A program made the position numbers and the translations under genes. Below the pieces are notes generated by a model that did not search any database, had not been told where the DNA came from, and saw only the letters and a list, made by a program, of their open reading frames with translations. A DNA stretch of 64,000 nucleotides from Candidatus Gastranaerophilales bacterium. GTDB lineage: Bacteria > Cyanobacteriota > Vampirovibrionia > Gastranaerophilales > Gastranaerophilaceae. The stretch lies in contig CALUVR010000012.1 of assembly GCA_944324285.1 (NCBI GenBank), positions 1 to 64,000 of the forward strand. Reading direction: 5' to 3'. Positions within the stretch are counted from its first letter, which is position 1. The number at the start of each line of letters is the position of its first letter. Positions 15,843 to 26,203 of this stretch are shown one piece after another.

Positions 15843-18665
15843 TTATTTAATCGCGTCGGCGCAGTCAGCGCAGATACCGTCTGAATTGAGGCTTCTGTAT
15901 TTCCAGCAGCGGGCGCATTTTTCGCCTTCGGCGGCGGTTACCCATACTGTGTAATCGTCCTCTTTGTATTCGTTCGATACGCCTGACGGTTTTTCATCTG
16001 TTACGTAAGCCTGTGAGGTTATGAAGATGTTGCAGAGTTCGCTTTCGTTTGCTTTCAAAACTTCATTATCTTTAACGCTCACGTAAACCGCAACCTCTAA
16101 GGAACTTCCGACTTTTTTCTCAGCGCGGAGAGGTTCGATTGCGCGGGTTACGACTTCTCTTGCTTTTAAGATTTTTGCAAAATCTTCTTCAAGTTTTTCG
16201 TTGTGCCACTGAGGTTTTGCAGCCGGCCAGTCAGAAAGAAGTATGCTGATTAATCCGCCCTTCTGGCATTCAGGAACACTCATCCAGATATCTTCTGCCT
16301 GATGCGGCATTACCGGAACAAGAATTCTCACAAGTGTCTGCAGAATTTCATAAAGCACTGTCTGGCAGGCGCGGCGTGAAAGTGATTTTTTACCTGCTGT
16401 GTATAATCTGTCTTTTACAATATCAAGATAGAATGAACTCAAATCAACCGCCGCAAAGTTTTGAAGCTGCTGGAAGTATTTATAAAATTCGTAATGTTCA
16501 AATGCTTCGGTTACGCTTTCGATTAACTGGTTCAATTTATGCAGTGCAAATTTATCGAGTGCAGTTAAATCTTCATATTTTACGTAATCTTTTTCAGGGT
16601 CAAAATCGAACAGGTTGCCGAGCAAGAATCTTGAAGTGTTTCTGGTTTTCTTAAAGATTTCAGCAAGCTGCTTAATTATATTGTTGCCGATTTTTGTATC
16701 GTTTCTGTAGTCAACGGAAGCAGCCCAGAGCCTTAGAATATCAGCGCCGTAGGTTTTGATAATTTCATCCGGTCTGATGTAATTTCCGAGAGATTTTGAC
16801 ATTTTTCTTCCGTCCTCGCCGAATACAAATCCGTGAGTAAGGACTGATTTATAAGGCGCCTTGCCCTGAGTTGCGATTGATGTCAGAAGAGATGACTGGA
16901 ACCAGCCTCTATGCTGGTCAGAACCTTCCAGATACATTTCAACAGGAGTATGCCCGAGAACATCCGAGCGTTTTTCTACAACAGCGCGCCATGAAATTCC
17001 CGAATCAAACCAGACATCCATAATATCATTTTCTTTTTTAAAGTGTGTTTTGCCGCATTTCGGGCATTTGAAACCTTGCGGAAGTAATTCTTCTGCGGAA
17101 TATTTCACCCACGCGTCAGAACTTTCTTTTTCAAAAATTTTTGCAACATTTTCTATAGTTTCGTCGGTTACAATAACTTCTCCGCAATCTTCGCAATAGA
17201 AAACAGGGATAGGAACGCCCCAAGCACGCTGGCGGGAAATACACCAGTCCGTACGACCTGCAACCATGTTTGAAATTCTTGCTTCTCCGCTTGCAGGAAT
17301 CCATTTCACATCCTTAATCGCATTTAAGGTTTCATCTCTGAATCTGTCAACTTTAACAAACCACTGAGGAGTTGCCCTGTAGATTACAGGATTTTTACAT
17401 CTCCAGCAGTGCGGATAGCTGTGGTTTATATCAGCCTGCGAAAGCAGTGCTCCGCAGTTTTTAAGTTTTTCGATAACGATTGCGTTGCCTTTGTAATACG
17501 GAACACCTTCTAAATCCTTGTCATTAACCGCATCAGTCCAGACGCCGCGGCTGTCAAGAGGAGAGAATACTTCAATACCGTATCTGCAGCCGACTTCATA
17601 GTCCTCAAGCCCGTGTCCCGGTGCAGTATGAACAGAACCGGTACCTGCATCAAGCGTAACGTGTTCGCCTAAGATTATCGGCGATTTTCTGTCATAAAGC
17701 GGGTGTTTTGTATTCAAAAGTTCCAAATCCGCACCAACGCATGAGCCTACGGCTTTAATATCTTTTTCTTCCCAGCCGACATCAGCAAGGAAGGCGCCGA
17801 GTAATTCCTGCGCCGCAACATAAACATCTCCCTTATATTCAAAGAATGTATATTCAAATTTCGGGTGCATGCTGATTGCCATATTTGAAGGAATTGTCCA
17901 AGGAGTTGTCGTCCAGATAACGGCGTATAAATCTTTGTCATTCTGAACTTGTTTCAAAATCTCTTTGTTAATTTTCGCCTTACTCTCCTCGTCAAATTTA
18001 AATCTTACATAAATAGAAGTTGAGGTATGGTCGGCGTATTCAACTTCGGCTTCGGCTAACGCGGTTTCGCAGGAAGCGCACCAGTAAACCGGTTTCATAC
18101 CTTTTTCAATGTAGCCTTTTTTATACATTTCGCCGAAAACTCTAACCTGTTCAGCCTCATATTCAGGGTCAATTGTCAAATACGGATGTTCCCAATCTCC
18201 GAGAACTCCGAGGCGTTTAAATTCGCTCTCCTGACCTTTAAGGCTTGTGTGGGCAAATTCGCGGCACTTCTGGCGCAATTCGTAAGGTGTAAGCGCGCTT
18301 CTGCCGCCTTTAATATTTTTTACAACTTTATTTTCAATAGGCAGTCCGTGACCGTCGTAACCCGGAACATAGGGAGTGTAATACCCCGCCTGCGCTTTAT
18401 ACTTTAAAAGAATATCTTTTAAGATTTTGTTCAAAGCCGTTCCAACGTGAATTTTTTCAGAACTCAAGTACGGCGGACCGTCATGGAGGATAAATTTATT
18501 TGCCTTATCTCTTTGAGAGATAATTTTTTCGTAAATATTATTTTCTTCCCAGAATTTCTGGATTTCGAGTTCTCTGACAGCCGCATTAGCCCTCATTGCA
18601 AGGCTCGTTTGAGGCAGATTAAGAGTTTCTTTAAATTCAACTTTTGTACCGGTTTCGTTACTCAT
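15843..18665 (-). CDS. ileS: Isoleucyl-tRNA synthetase
   Basis: Charges tRNA-Ile. 940 residues, full length. Class I signatures HDGPPYLSSEKIHVGTALNK and KMSKSLGN; editing domain with WTTTPWTIPSNMAI; C-terminal zinc site CARCWKYRSLNSDGICADC. An insertion EILKQVQNDKD at about residue 240, before the WTTTPW motif, is coded by a dispersed DNA repeat shared with hydF. It follows the symporter gene on the same strand with a 6-bp gap. Confidence 0.96.
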   Translation of the reverse strand: MSNETGTKVEFKETLNLPQTSLAMRANAAVRELEIQKFWEENNIYEKIISQRDKANKFILHDGPPYLSSEKIHVGTALNKILKDILLKYKAQAGYYTPYVPGYDGHGLPIENKVVKNIKGGRSALTPYELRQKCREFAHTSLKGQESEFKRLGVLGDWEHPYLTIDPEYEAEQVRVFGEMYKKGYIEKGMKPVYWCASCETALAEAEVEYADHTSTSIYVRFKFDEESKAKINKEILKQVQNDKDLYAVIWTTTPWTIPSNMAISMHPKFEYTFFEYKGDVYVAAQELLGAFLADVGWEEKDIKAVGSCVGADLELLNTKHPLYDRKSPIILGEHVTLDAGTGSVHTAPGHGLEDYEVGCRYGIEVFSPLDSRGVWTDAVNDKDLEGVPYYKGNAIVIEKLKNCGALLSQADINHSYPHCWRCKNPVIYRATPQWFVKVDRFRDETLNAIKDVKWIPASGEARISNMVAGRTDWCISRQRAWGVPIPVFYCEDCGEVIVTDETIENVAKIFEKESSDAWVKYSAEELLPQGFKCPKCGKTHFKKENDIMDVWFDSGISWRAVVEKRSDVLGHTPVEMYLEGSDQHRGWFQSSLLTSIATQGKAPYKSVLTHGFVFGEDGRKMSKSLGNYIRPDEIIKTYGADILRLWAASVDYRNDTKIGNNIIKQLAEIFKKTRNTSRFLLGNLFDFDPEKDYVKYEDLTALDKFALHKLNQLIESVTEAFEHYEFYKYFQQLQNFAAVDLSSFYLDIVKDRLYTAGKKSLSRRACQTVLYEILQTLVRILVPVMPHQAEDIWMSVPECQKGGLISILLSDWPAAKPQWHNEKLEEDFAKILKAREVVTRAIEPLRAEKKVGSSLEVAVYVSVKDNEVLKANESELCNIFITSQAYVTDEKPSGVSNEYKEDDYTVWVTAAEGEKCARCWKYRSLNSDGICADCADAIK
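17935..17965. repeat. Short dispersed repeat within ileS
   Basis: On the minus strand GAAACAAGTTCAGAATGACA is identical to the segment at about 37557-37576 in hydF and is preceded in both by GAGATTYT. In both genes it is read in the same frame as EILKQVQND. Confidence 0.75.
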
Positions 18666-18671
18666 CTTCTT

Positions 18672-20048
18672 TTATCCTTCTTTTATTTCAATTGTTTCTA
18701 ATCCTGTTTCACTGCCTTTCGACGGTTCAACACAGCCGTGCAGCTTTTTATGACTAAGTTCATTTTTTAATTTTTCAATATCCGCGCCAAGACTTTCTTC
18801 TTTTGATTGGCGCACAAATTCTTTCATTTTATTATAGTCAAATTCATTTTCCCAGCGGGCAATAACAACAGTTGCAACACAGTTTCCGACAAGGTTAACC
18901 GTCGTTCTTCCCATATCGAGAATTTGATCAATTCCGAGTAAAATTGCAACGCCGAGGATAGGGATATTAAAGCTTGCAAGAGTTCCTGCAAGAACAATCA
19001 GCGACACACGAGGAACACCCGCAACCCCTTTACTTGTCAGCATAAGTGCAAGCATTATGATAATCTGCTGGTTCAAATCAAGGTGAATACCGACAATCTG
19101 CGAGGAGAAAATTACACCCATTGCAAGGTAAAGCGTACTTCCGTCAAGGTTAAAAGTGTAGCCTGTCGGCATAACAAATCCGACGATTTTTTTCGGAACC
19201 CCGAAGCGTTCCATAATATCCATGGCTTTCGGGAAAGCCGCTTCAGAACTTGCCGTTGTGAAAGCAAGCAGTGCCGGCTCCTGCAAAGCACTTATCAAAC
19301 TTCTAAATGAAATTTTAACTATTTTACAGGCAATTATCAAAACAAGCAGAACGAAAACCGCAAGCGCAGCATAAAGCGCTCCGATAACTTTGAAATAACT
19401 TTTTAATACGTTCAAACCGTTCGCGCCGACAGTTGCGGCAATCGCGCCGAAAATCCCAAGAGGCGCAAAGTACATCACGTATTCCGTGAATTTAAACATT
19501 ATCTGCGATACGGAATTCAATACATCAAGAACAGGCTGAGCCTTTTTTCCGACAGCACATATAGCAAGCGCGAAGAAAATTGAAAATACAACTATCTGCA
19601 GCAAATTGCCGTTTGCCATCGCATCAACAATACTTGTCGGGAAAATATCGGTTACCATCTGTCCGATAGAGGTGTGAGCCTTTGTCGCTGCCATAAGCCC
19701 CGCCTCCTGCATCTGGATTGCGTGAGGTGATGTTCCCGACACAAAGCCTACTCCCGGCTTAAAAATATTTGCCATTGTTAAACCGATAATCAGCGCTAAA
19801 GTCGTTACAATTTCAAAATAGATAATTGTTTTAAGCCCGATTTTACCAAGGCTTTTTGCGTCATCATGCCCGGAAATTCCGACAACAAGAGTCGCAAACA
19901 ATAAAGGGGCAATAATCATCTTGACCATCCGCAGAAAAATTTCCGCAAAAGGTCGCATCTTTACTGCAAAATCAGGGGTAAAGTGCCCGACTAATACACC
20001 CAGAATTAATGCTATAAATATCAGGGCTGTGAGTTTTGAATGTTTCAA
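18672..20048 (-). CDS. Dicarboxylate/amino acid:cation symporter (DAACS family)
   Basis: Inner-membrane Na+ or H+ coupled uptake of C4-dicarboxylates or acidic amino acids (GltP/DctA-like). 458 residues; eight or so hydrophobic helices; re-entrant Ser-rich segment LLAFTTASSEAAFP; GYTFNLDGSTLY; C-terminal ALMLTSKGVAGVPRVSLIVLAGTL and DQILDMGRTTVNLVGN. TTG start at 20048, with GAGG seven bases upstream. Exact substrate cannot be told. The hydrophilic C-terminal tail of about 55 residues is long for the family. Confidence 0.92.
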   Translation of the reverse strand: MKHSKLTALIFIALILGVLVGHFTPDFAVKMRPFAEIFLRMVKMIIAPLLFATLVVGISGHDDAKSLGKIGLKTIIYFEIVTTLALIIGLTMANIFKPGVGFVSGTSPHAIQMQEAGLMAATKAHTSIGQMVTDIFPTSIVDAMANGNLLQIVVFSIFFALAICAVGKKAQPVLDVLNSVSQIMFKFTEYVMYFAPLGIFGAIAATVGANGLNVLKSYFKVIGALYAALAVFVLLVLIIACKIVKISFRSLISALQEPALLAFTTASSEAAFPKAMDIMERFGVPKKIVGFVMPTGYTFNLDGSTLYLAMGVIFSSQIVGIHLDLNQQIIIMLALMLTSKGVAGVPRVSLIVLAGTLASFNIPILGVAILLGIDQILDMGRTTVNLVGNCVATVVIARWENEFDYNKMKEFVRQSKEESLGADIEKLKNELSHKKLHGCVEPSKGSETGLETIEIKEG

Positions 20049-20129
20049 ATTTGGTACCTCAATAAATATTATATACCAAACATGTAAATATCCTCAGGCA
20101 GCAATAATCAATTTAATAAAATTTAAAAA

Positions 20130-20672
20130 TTACAATTCTTCAGTAATTTTTCCAAGCGGTGAAATATAATATTCAAAGATATCGGGTTTCGGACAGGTTG
20201 TTTCATTGTAGGTGCAGTTAGGGTCTTCATTTTCACCATTTACGTCAAATTTAATTTTCTGTTTTGTGCTGAAGTTTGCAATCGGCAGATACCAATCAAC
20301 ACCGTCGGCGGAGGTAAAAGATTTTTTATTTGCACTGCAGTCAGTTACGGAATTGTGCATTTTATTAATTCTACTTGCAAAAAGCTCACAGAATTTTGTA
20401 TTTCCGCCGTATTCAATGCCGTTGTATTTTATGGTAGCAGTGTTTGCAAAACCTATGGACGGACTGGAATTACTCTGAGGGTACATGACGTCATCCGCAA
20501 GCATCTGGCTGACCGTCTGTTCAAGAATATACATACATTTTATTCTCATAGTTTCAAGTTTGTTTCCGGCAGCTTTTTGCAATATAGGCAGAGTGACAGC
20601 AGACAAAACGCCTATAATTAAAATAGTTACAAGAGTTTCCGCAAGAGTGTATCCTTTATGAGATATATGCAT
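20130..20672 (-). CDS. Type IV prepilin-like protein, WEIKDDYPW-less class
   Basis: 180 residues from ATG at 20672, which follows GGAGG; the frame is open 21 codons further upstream but lacks a ribosome site. Prepilin motif HKG|YTLAETLVTILIIGVLSAVTLP, then a globular part with six Cys. Unlike neighbours it has no VDINGxxxPN motif and ends PLGKITEEL, so it may be a minor pilin or pseudopilin of another subgroup. Confidence 0.82.
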   Translation of the reverse strand: MHISHKGYTLAETLVTILIIGVLSAVTLPILQKAAGNKLETMRIKCMYILEQTVSQMLADDVMYPQSNSSPSIGFANTATIKYNGIEYGGNTKFCELFASRINKMHNSVTDCSANKKSFTSADGVDWYLPIANFSTKQKIKFDVNGENEDPNCTYNETTCPKPDIFEYYISPLGKITEEL

Positions 20673-20766
20673 AAAATCCTCCAAGATTATTAAACAATTA
20701 TTATATATTATAACACTTTTTGCAATAACTATCAATAGTAAAGCCGGGAAATATTCATTTATAAAT

Positions 20767-21541
20767 TTACCATGGATAATCGTCCTTTATCTCCCATCCG
20801 TCAATCACTATTAATCCTGTACAATTCAGATTCCCATACAAACTTGATGCTCTTGAAGAACAATCCTCAAGAAGCTTTTCCCGTTTATAATCAATACCGT
20901 AAGGTTTTAGTTTCATTGTCGATACCGAATCAAGCGTAAAAAGAAAGAAATCTCTTCCGACAATATTCGGTTTGGCTCGCCCGTTTATATCAACAAAGAT
21001 AATAGGCAGTAGCAATATTTCTTCATCTCCGTTATAAGCAATAAAAAGAGTAACTCCGTTTGCTAATTCCAAAATGTATGTACTCGTTCCGGCATTCCAA
21101 TATATCTGCCCGTTTTTTGTACGATAATCACTGTAGCCCAATTCCCTTGGCTGTATCACCTGAGGGGTTCCTGTATGCTTTATGTACGGGGTGATATATG
21201 TTTCGGCAAATTTAGCTGCCATATCTTTACTAAGATTAGGATTACTGGCGTCATTAGACGATTTATAATTTTCATTGACATCCCAATTTTTCATATCACC
21301 GTATTTTGCCTGAGCCATATTTATCGCTTGATATAGCTGGCTGTATGTCTGCTCTAAACGTGTAGCTGTGACTTTTTTCTGGTTTTGTTGAATTAGTGCC
21401 GGCAGAGTCATTGAGGCAACAATCCCGATTATGCCAAGAGTAATTAAAACCTCCGCTAATGTAAATCCCTGTTTATCCCGATCAAAGGAGTTTAAAGCCC
21501 CCCCCCCCTCTTGAAAAATCACTCATATCAACGCTTTTCAT
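20767..21541 (-). CDS. Type IV prepilin-like protein, G11-tract frameshifted (phase OFF)
   Basis: Prepilin motif KQG|FTLAEVLITLGIIGIVASMTLP, VDINGRAKPNIVGRDFFLF signature and C-terminal DGWEIKDDYPW. The start with a good site (GAGGAG, ATG at 21541) reads MKSVDMSDFSR into 11 G (21498-21508) and stops five codons later. In the pilin frame the only start is a GTG at 21522 without a ribosome site. With 10 or 13 G the product would be 257 residues and in frame. Leader sequence and tract closely match those of the prepilin at 599-1334, which argues for function. A sequencing error would have to occur identically twice. Confidence 0.75.
21498..21508 (-). promoter_or_regulatory. Homopolymeric G11 tract in pilin leader (possible phase switch)
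   Basis: Same length, codon position and frame relation as the tract at 1291-1301, following the leader MKSVDMSDFSR. Closed at 11 G, open at 10 or 13. Confidence 0.65.
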
Positions 21542-21755
21542 ACGTTTAATCTCCTCTTTTACTCATTTAAACATTCTTTTATTATTATATTTTATATTTC
21601 AGTTTTTTCAAGTATTAAGCTCACTGATTACATTTCGTAATAAAATTTTGCCATTCCTTGCCATGCCCTTCTTTGTTGGTGTATAATAAATAAATAAAAC
21701 ATGCTTTTACCGGACATGGGATATGATTGTAATTATTTTATAAGCGGAGGTTAGT

Positions 21756-23741
21756 GTGAACTTAGTGGAAGACAAATTAAATTTATCGGAAAACGCGATA
21801 AAAGTTCTTGAAAAAAGATACTTAAAGAGAGATAAAGAAGGCAAATGCACGGAAACACCGGCTGACATGTTCAGACGTGTAGCCAAAACAATTGCGGAAG
21901 GCGATTTGAAATTCGGCAAATCTCAGGCTGATGTCGACAAATTGACGGAAAGATTTTATGAGGCTATTACAAACTGCTACTTTATGCCAAATTCACCAAC
22001 GTTGATGAATGCCGGAAGAGAACTCGGACAGCTTGCAGCCTGCTTCGTTCTCCCTGTTGAAGATTCCCTTGAAGGGATTTTTGAAACAGTTAAAAATACC
22101 GCACTTATCCATAAATCAGGCGGCGGCACAGGTTTTTCTTTCTCAAGATTAAGACCGAAAAACAGCGTTGTGCGTTCAACTATGGGCGTATCATCAGGAC
22201 CTGTTTCTTTTATGGAAGTGTTTAACGCAGCTACAGAAGCCGTTAAACAGGGCGGTACAAGACGCGGCGCTAATATGGGTATCTTAAGAGTTGATCACCC
22301 TGATATTTTAGACTTTATCAACTGCAAAGCTGATAATAACAGATTAAACAACTTTAATATTTCAGTTGCTATCACTGATAAGTTTATGGAAGCGCTTAAA
22401 AACGGAACTGATTATGAACTTATCAATCCGCAAAATAATACCGTTGCAGGAAAATTGAGCGCTAAAAAAGTATTTGATATGATTGTTGACGGTGCCTGGA
22501 GAAACGGCGAGCCGGGAATTATTTTTATTGACAAAATGAATTCCGATAACCCGACACCTCTTGTAGGTCAGATTGAATCAACAAACCCTTGCGGGGAAGT
22601 TCCGCTTCTTGCTTATGAAGCGTGCAACCTCGGTTCAATCAACTTAGGTAAAATGGTTAAATCCGACGGAACGGTTGACTGGGATTTGCTCGGTAAAACC
22701 ACAAGAACAGCAATCCGCTTCCTTGATAACGTAATTGCCGTAAACAATTACCCGCTTCCGCAAATCTCCGAAATGGTTCAGAATAACAGAAAAATCGGAC
22801 TCGGTGTAATGGGCTGGGCTGATATGCTTATGAAAATGGGTATATCTTACGCATCTGCAGAAGGTACAAAACTTGCCGGTCAGGTAATGGAATTTATTGA
22901 TTACGAATCAAAATGCGAATCAATTGAACTTTCAAAAGAACGCGGAAGATTTAACAACTTCAAAGGCAGCGTATATGACGGCAAAAACTTCCTCTATAAT
23001 AAATATAAAGGAAAATCAGCCGGAGTTATTTCTGATGAACAGTGGAAGGAATTGGATTCCCAAATCGAAAAATACGGAATCAGAAACGCAACTACAACCT
23101 GTATTGCACCGACAGGTACAATTTCAATGATTGCAGGCGCATCAGGCGGAGTTGAACCTCTGTTCGGTCTTGTATTTTCAAGATTGATTATGGACGGCAC
23201 GGAAATGCTTGAAATCAACCCGATATTCAAGGATTATGCAGTAAAACACGGTTTCTATTCAGAAGATTTGATGAAAGAAATTGCAAAAACAGGTTCTGTA
23301 GCGCATGTTGCCGGTGTTAGTGAAGAAGTTAAGAAAATCTTCGTAACCGCGCATGACGTATCTCCTTACTGGCACGTAAAAATGCAGGCAGCATTCCAGC
23401 TTCATACGGATAATGCTGTTTCAAAAACAGTAAACTTTGAAGAACACGCAACAAGAAAAGACATTGAAGAAGCTTATGTTCTTGCTTACGAAAACAACCT
23501 GAAAGGAATTACAGTTTACAGAAACAACTCCCGCCAGTTCCAGCCGATGAACCTTGACGATAAAAAGAAAACGGAAGAGGCAAAACAGGCGGAAGCTGAA
23601 ACTCCGGTTCAGGATGACAAAGAGGAATACAATCCTACAGGCGAAATCAAGACAGTAACCTGCCCTGAATGCGGCAATACGATAGAGATGGCAGAAGGCT
23701 GCTTTATCTGTCTGAACTGCGGCTACTCAGGTTGTTCGTAG
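21756..23741 (+). CDS. nrdJ: Adenosylcobalamin-dependent (class II) ribonucleoside-diphosphate reductase
   Basis: Makes deoxyribonucleotides with B12, working with or without oxygen. 661 residues. Catalytic-site segments: [53 protein letters not shown] and [21 protein letters not shown]-terminal zinc-ribbon [20 protein letters not shown] with a final CS, typical of NrdJ. GTG start chosen for GGAGG five bases upstream. Divergent from the G-tract prepilin. Confidence 0.95.
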   Translation: MNLVEDKLNLSENAIKVLEKRYLKRDKEGKCTETPADMFRRVAKTIAEGDLKFGKSQADVDKLTERFYEAITNCYFMPNSPTLMNAGRELGQLAACFVLPVEDSLEGIFETVKNTALIHKSGGGTGFSFSRLRPKNSVVRSTMGVSSGPVSFMEVFNAATEAVKQGGTRRGANMGILRVDHPDILDFINCKADNNRLNNFNISVAITDKFMEALKNGTDYELINPQNNTVAGKLSAKKVFDMIVDGAWRNGEPGIIFIDKMNSDNPTPLVGQIESTNPCGEVPLLAYEACNLGSINLGKMVKSDGTVDWDLLGKTTRTAIRFLDNVIAVNNYPLPQISEMVQNNRKIGLGVMGWADMLMKMGISYASAEGTKLAGQVMEFIDYESKCESIELSKERGRFNNFKGSVYDGKNFLYNKYKGKSAGVISDEQWKELDSQIEKYGIRNATTTCIAPTGTISMIAGASGGVEPLFGLVFSRLIMDGTEMLEINPIFKDYAVKHGFYSEDLMKEIAKTGSVAHVAGVSEEVKKIFVTAHDVSPYWHVKMQAAFQLHTDNAVSKTVNFEEHATRKDIEEAYVLAYENNLKGITVYRNNSRQFQPMNLDDKKKTEEAKQAEAETPVQDDKEEYNPTGEIKTVTCPECGNTIEMAEGCFICLNCGYSGCS

Positions 23742-24145
23742 CGGATTTGCGGACGGACGATAGTCCGGATTGCGAGCGGGTTGAGCCGGCAGAGCGATAG
23801 CTCGTAGGCGATACCCCGCGAGCATGAAGCAAATCCAAGAGGCGCGAGTGAGCTGAGGGCACTCTGCCGAACAAAAACAATCCAGTGAATTGTTTTTGTG
23901 AGAGGGAACGGCAAATGAGTCCCGTTAAACGCGAACGAGCAAGATGCGGATTTACGGACGGACGGAACGAAGTGAAGTCCGGATTGCGAGGAAATTGAGC
24001 GGACTTGAACCGCAGGTTCAAAAGCGAAACTTTCCGAGCACGGAGTAAATCCAAGAGGCGGATTTACGGACGGAATGAATAAAATTCCACTCTTGACATG
24101 ATAACATTGAAAATTGAAAAGGCTTATCCATCAAGGAGAAAGAGT
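23742..24145. repeat. GC-rich dispersed repeat region
   Basis: No gene supported. GGCGGATTTACGGACGGA or close variants recur three times (about 23751, 23946, 24057), with GTCCGGATTGCGAG twice and AAATCCAAGAGGCG twice. Composition is more GC-rich than the flanking genes. Frames here are products of the repeats. Confidence 0.6.
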
Positions 24146-24149
24146 TTAT

Positions 24150-24186
24150 AAAAAGGAGTACTCCGACAAAAGAGCTACTCCTTTTT
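24150..24186. terminator. Intrinsic terminator
   Basis: AAAAAGGAGTA facing TACTCCTTTTT with a 15-base loop; 11-bp stem ending in T. Positioned after nrdJ and its repeat-rich trailer. Confidence 0.75.
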
Positions 24187-24290
24187 GTAAATATTTGTTA
24201 ACTTCATACGACAATAATAGCACATTTATTTGTTTACGTGTTTTCATGAAAGTATAAAAAGGTATAGTGTAAAAAATAGAGGTAGAAATT

Positions 24291-25268
24291 ATGTCTTCAA
24301 ACATGGCAATCCCGGCAGTAAACATCGGTGGCAACATCGTTCAACCTACACCGGAAGGTAAAATTAAGGTTACCACTGCAAAAGGAAAAGTAAAAGTTTT
24401 AAGTCAAGATCAATTCGTTAAACAAATCAAAAAGAACGAACAAAACATTAAAGACGGAAAAGATTTTGAAATCAAAAAAGACAACACAACCGCTAAAATT
24501 ATCGGTTTAGCAGCAGCAACAGCAGCTGTTGTGACAGGCGTTGTCTACAGAAAAGAACTTGCAAAATTATTCAAATCAGCAGGCGAAAAAGTTACGGAAG
24601 CAACAACAAAACTTGCAGACAAAGTAAAAGGCAAAGGTACAAATGCAAAACGCTATAATGATACATTAACAGCAGCAGAAAAAAATCAATTAAACCTTGC
24701 AAAAAATCATGTAGAAGAATTCAGCAACGAAGCAATTGAAGCAGCACAAAAAACAAGATCAGCAGAATTAGCAACAATGAGAGCAGATGCTGAAGCTGTA
24801 TTCAAAAACTATGACCCTGATAAAGCACTTGAATATGCGGCTAAAAAAGCTGAATTTACTAAAATGACATCCTCTGCAGAAAAAGTTGCAAATACAGAAT
24901 TAGATGCAATGAATACAGCACTCAAAAAAGCCGGACTCCAGAACAAAGCTGAACTTGATGCAGTAAGACTCTATGCTGACCCTAAAGTAAAAGATGTTCC
25001 GGAAAATCTTCCGGCATACTTAAAAGATAAAGAATCATGCCAGAGATACTTAAATTCTTATGAAGCAAACTACAATAAACGACTGGCAGAATTAACAAAA
25101 CCTGAAGCAAAGCCAGCTCCTAAGGCTGAAACACCGGAAGTTAAAGCTGAATCTAAGAAAAAAAGAAAGAAAACAACTAAAAAATCGGAAACTAAGGCTG
25201 AAACTAAGCCAAAAACTGAAGCTAAACCGGAAGTTAAACCGGAAACCAAAACCGAAGAAAAAAAATAA
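24291..25268 (+). CDS. Hypothetical membrane-anchored protein with Lys/Pro/Ala-rich tail
   Basis: 325 residues. N-terminal soluble part (about 1-65, with KVTTAKGKVKVLSQDQFVKQ), one hydrophobic segment (IIGLAAATAAVVTGVVY, about 68-84), a helical middle (about 95-260), and a low-complexity basic tail from about 265 (KPEAKPAPKAETPEVKAESK onward), similar in composition to histone H1 or TonB-like linkers. No family recognised. Terminators on both sides suggest a single-gene transcript. Codon use is strongly A-rich. Confidence 0.65.
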   Translation: MSSNMAIPAVNIGGNIVQPTPEGKIKVTTAKGKVKVLSQDQFVKQIKKNEQNIKDGKDFEIKKDNTTAKIIGLAAATAAVVTGVVYRKELAKLFKSAGEKVTEATTKLADKVKGKGTNAKRYNDTLTAAEKNQLNLAKNHVEEFSNEAIEAAQKTRSAELATMRADAEAVFKNYDPDKALEYAAKKAEFTKMTSSAEKVANTELDAMNTALKKAGLQNKAELDAVRLYADPKVKDVPENLPAYLKDKESCQRYLNSYEANYNKRLAELTKPEAKPAPKAETPEVKAESKKKRKKTTKKSETKAETKPKTEAKPEVKPETKTEEKK

Positions 25269-25308
25269 ACCTTTAAACAAATAAGCATAATTTCTATGTT
25301 ATTATAAA

Positions 25309-25338
25309 ACACCTTCTTGAACGGGAGGTGTTTTTTTT
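25309..25338 (+). terminator. Intrinsic terminator
   Basis: ACACCTTCT, loop TGAAC, GGGAGGTGT then eight T. Ends the Lys-rich protein gene, just before the glycosyltransferase. Confidence 0.85.
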
Positions 25339-25351
25339 ATACAATTGACTT

Positions 25352-26203
25352 ATGCTAATTTCAGTGGTTATAACAAGCTATAATTACGAAAAGTATCTGA
25401 AAGATACTATCAATTCTGTCCTGTCACAAACATATTCAGATTGGGAAATGATAGTCATAGACGATGCTTCAACCGATTCCTCCGTCGATATTATAAAAGA
25501 ATTCGTAAAAAAAGATTCCCGTATAAAATTAATAGAAAATGAAACTAATCTCGGACTCACCAAAACATTAAAAAAAGGAGTGGAAGCCGCGTCAGGAGAA
25601 TGGGTTGCCGTTCTTGAAAGCGACGACAGGCTCCGGGAGGATTATCTTGAAAAAAAAGCTGCAATAGCTAATAAATACCCTGATATTGGCATGATTTTTA
25701 ATGATGTTGAATTATTTGGCGATGAAGAAAGAATAAAAGACGTAAGTAAAAAATTTACTGATACCGCAAAATACTTAAAAGGGAAAACTTATCCGCGGAA
25801 TATTTTTAAAGACTTAATTTATTTTAACCGGGTTTTGACATTGTCTGCTGTTTTTATAAGCAGAGAAAAGGTTCTAAAATGCGACTGGGAAACGCCTTCT
25901 GACAGAATTCTCGACTGGTGGCTTCTATTACATTTTACAAGAAAATACGACTGCTTTTACATCCCTGAAAAGCTTACAAAATGGCGTATTCACTACGGCA
26001 GTTACATCAACAAAAAACAAAAAATTTTTGCAATCCCTGTCAATTTACTTGCGCTTATTGATATAATTAAAAAAGAAAAAGATATAAGATTACTGCCGGG
26101 CATAATATGGATAATACTTTCTAATTTTACAAGGGTAAGGGTAGCCTGCATACAGTTAGCCAAAATACGTCTTGGAATTCCGCTAAGATGCGAAAAACCG
26201 TGA
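25352..26203 (+). CDS. Family 2 glycosyltransferase
   Basis: Transfers a sugar from a nucleotide donor, probably for surface polysaccharide. 283 residues; GT-A start ISVVITSYNYEKYLKDTINS, then VIDDASTDSSVDI, acceptor-metal region VAVLESDDRLREDYLEK. The C-terminus includes a hydrophobic stretch. No obvious ribosome site, the start lies 13 bases after the terminator T run. Overlaps the convergent RgpF-like gene by 21 bp. Confidence 0.9.
   Translation: MLISVVITSYNYEKYLKDTINSVLSQTYSDWEMIVIDDASTDSSVDIIKEFVKKDSRIKLIENETNLGLTKTLKKGVEAASGEWVAVLESDDRLREDYLEKKAAIANKYPDIGMIFNDVELFGDEERIKDVSKKFTDTAKYLKGKTYPRNIFKDLIYFNRVLTLSAVFISREKVLKCDWETPSDRILDWWLLLHFTRKYDCFYIPEKLTKWRIHYGSYINKKQKIFAIPVNLLALIDIIKKEKDIRLLPGIIWIILSNFTRVRVACIQLAKIRLGIPLRCEKP

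Noticed and set aside
23742-24145. Structured RNA gene or rRNA/tRNA fragment
   Set aside because: GC-rich and repetitive, but no tRNA cloverleaf or known RNA core motif could be recognised; repeated GGATTTACGGACGGA units point to a dispersed repeat.
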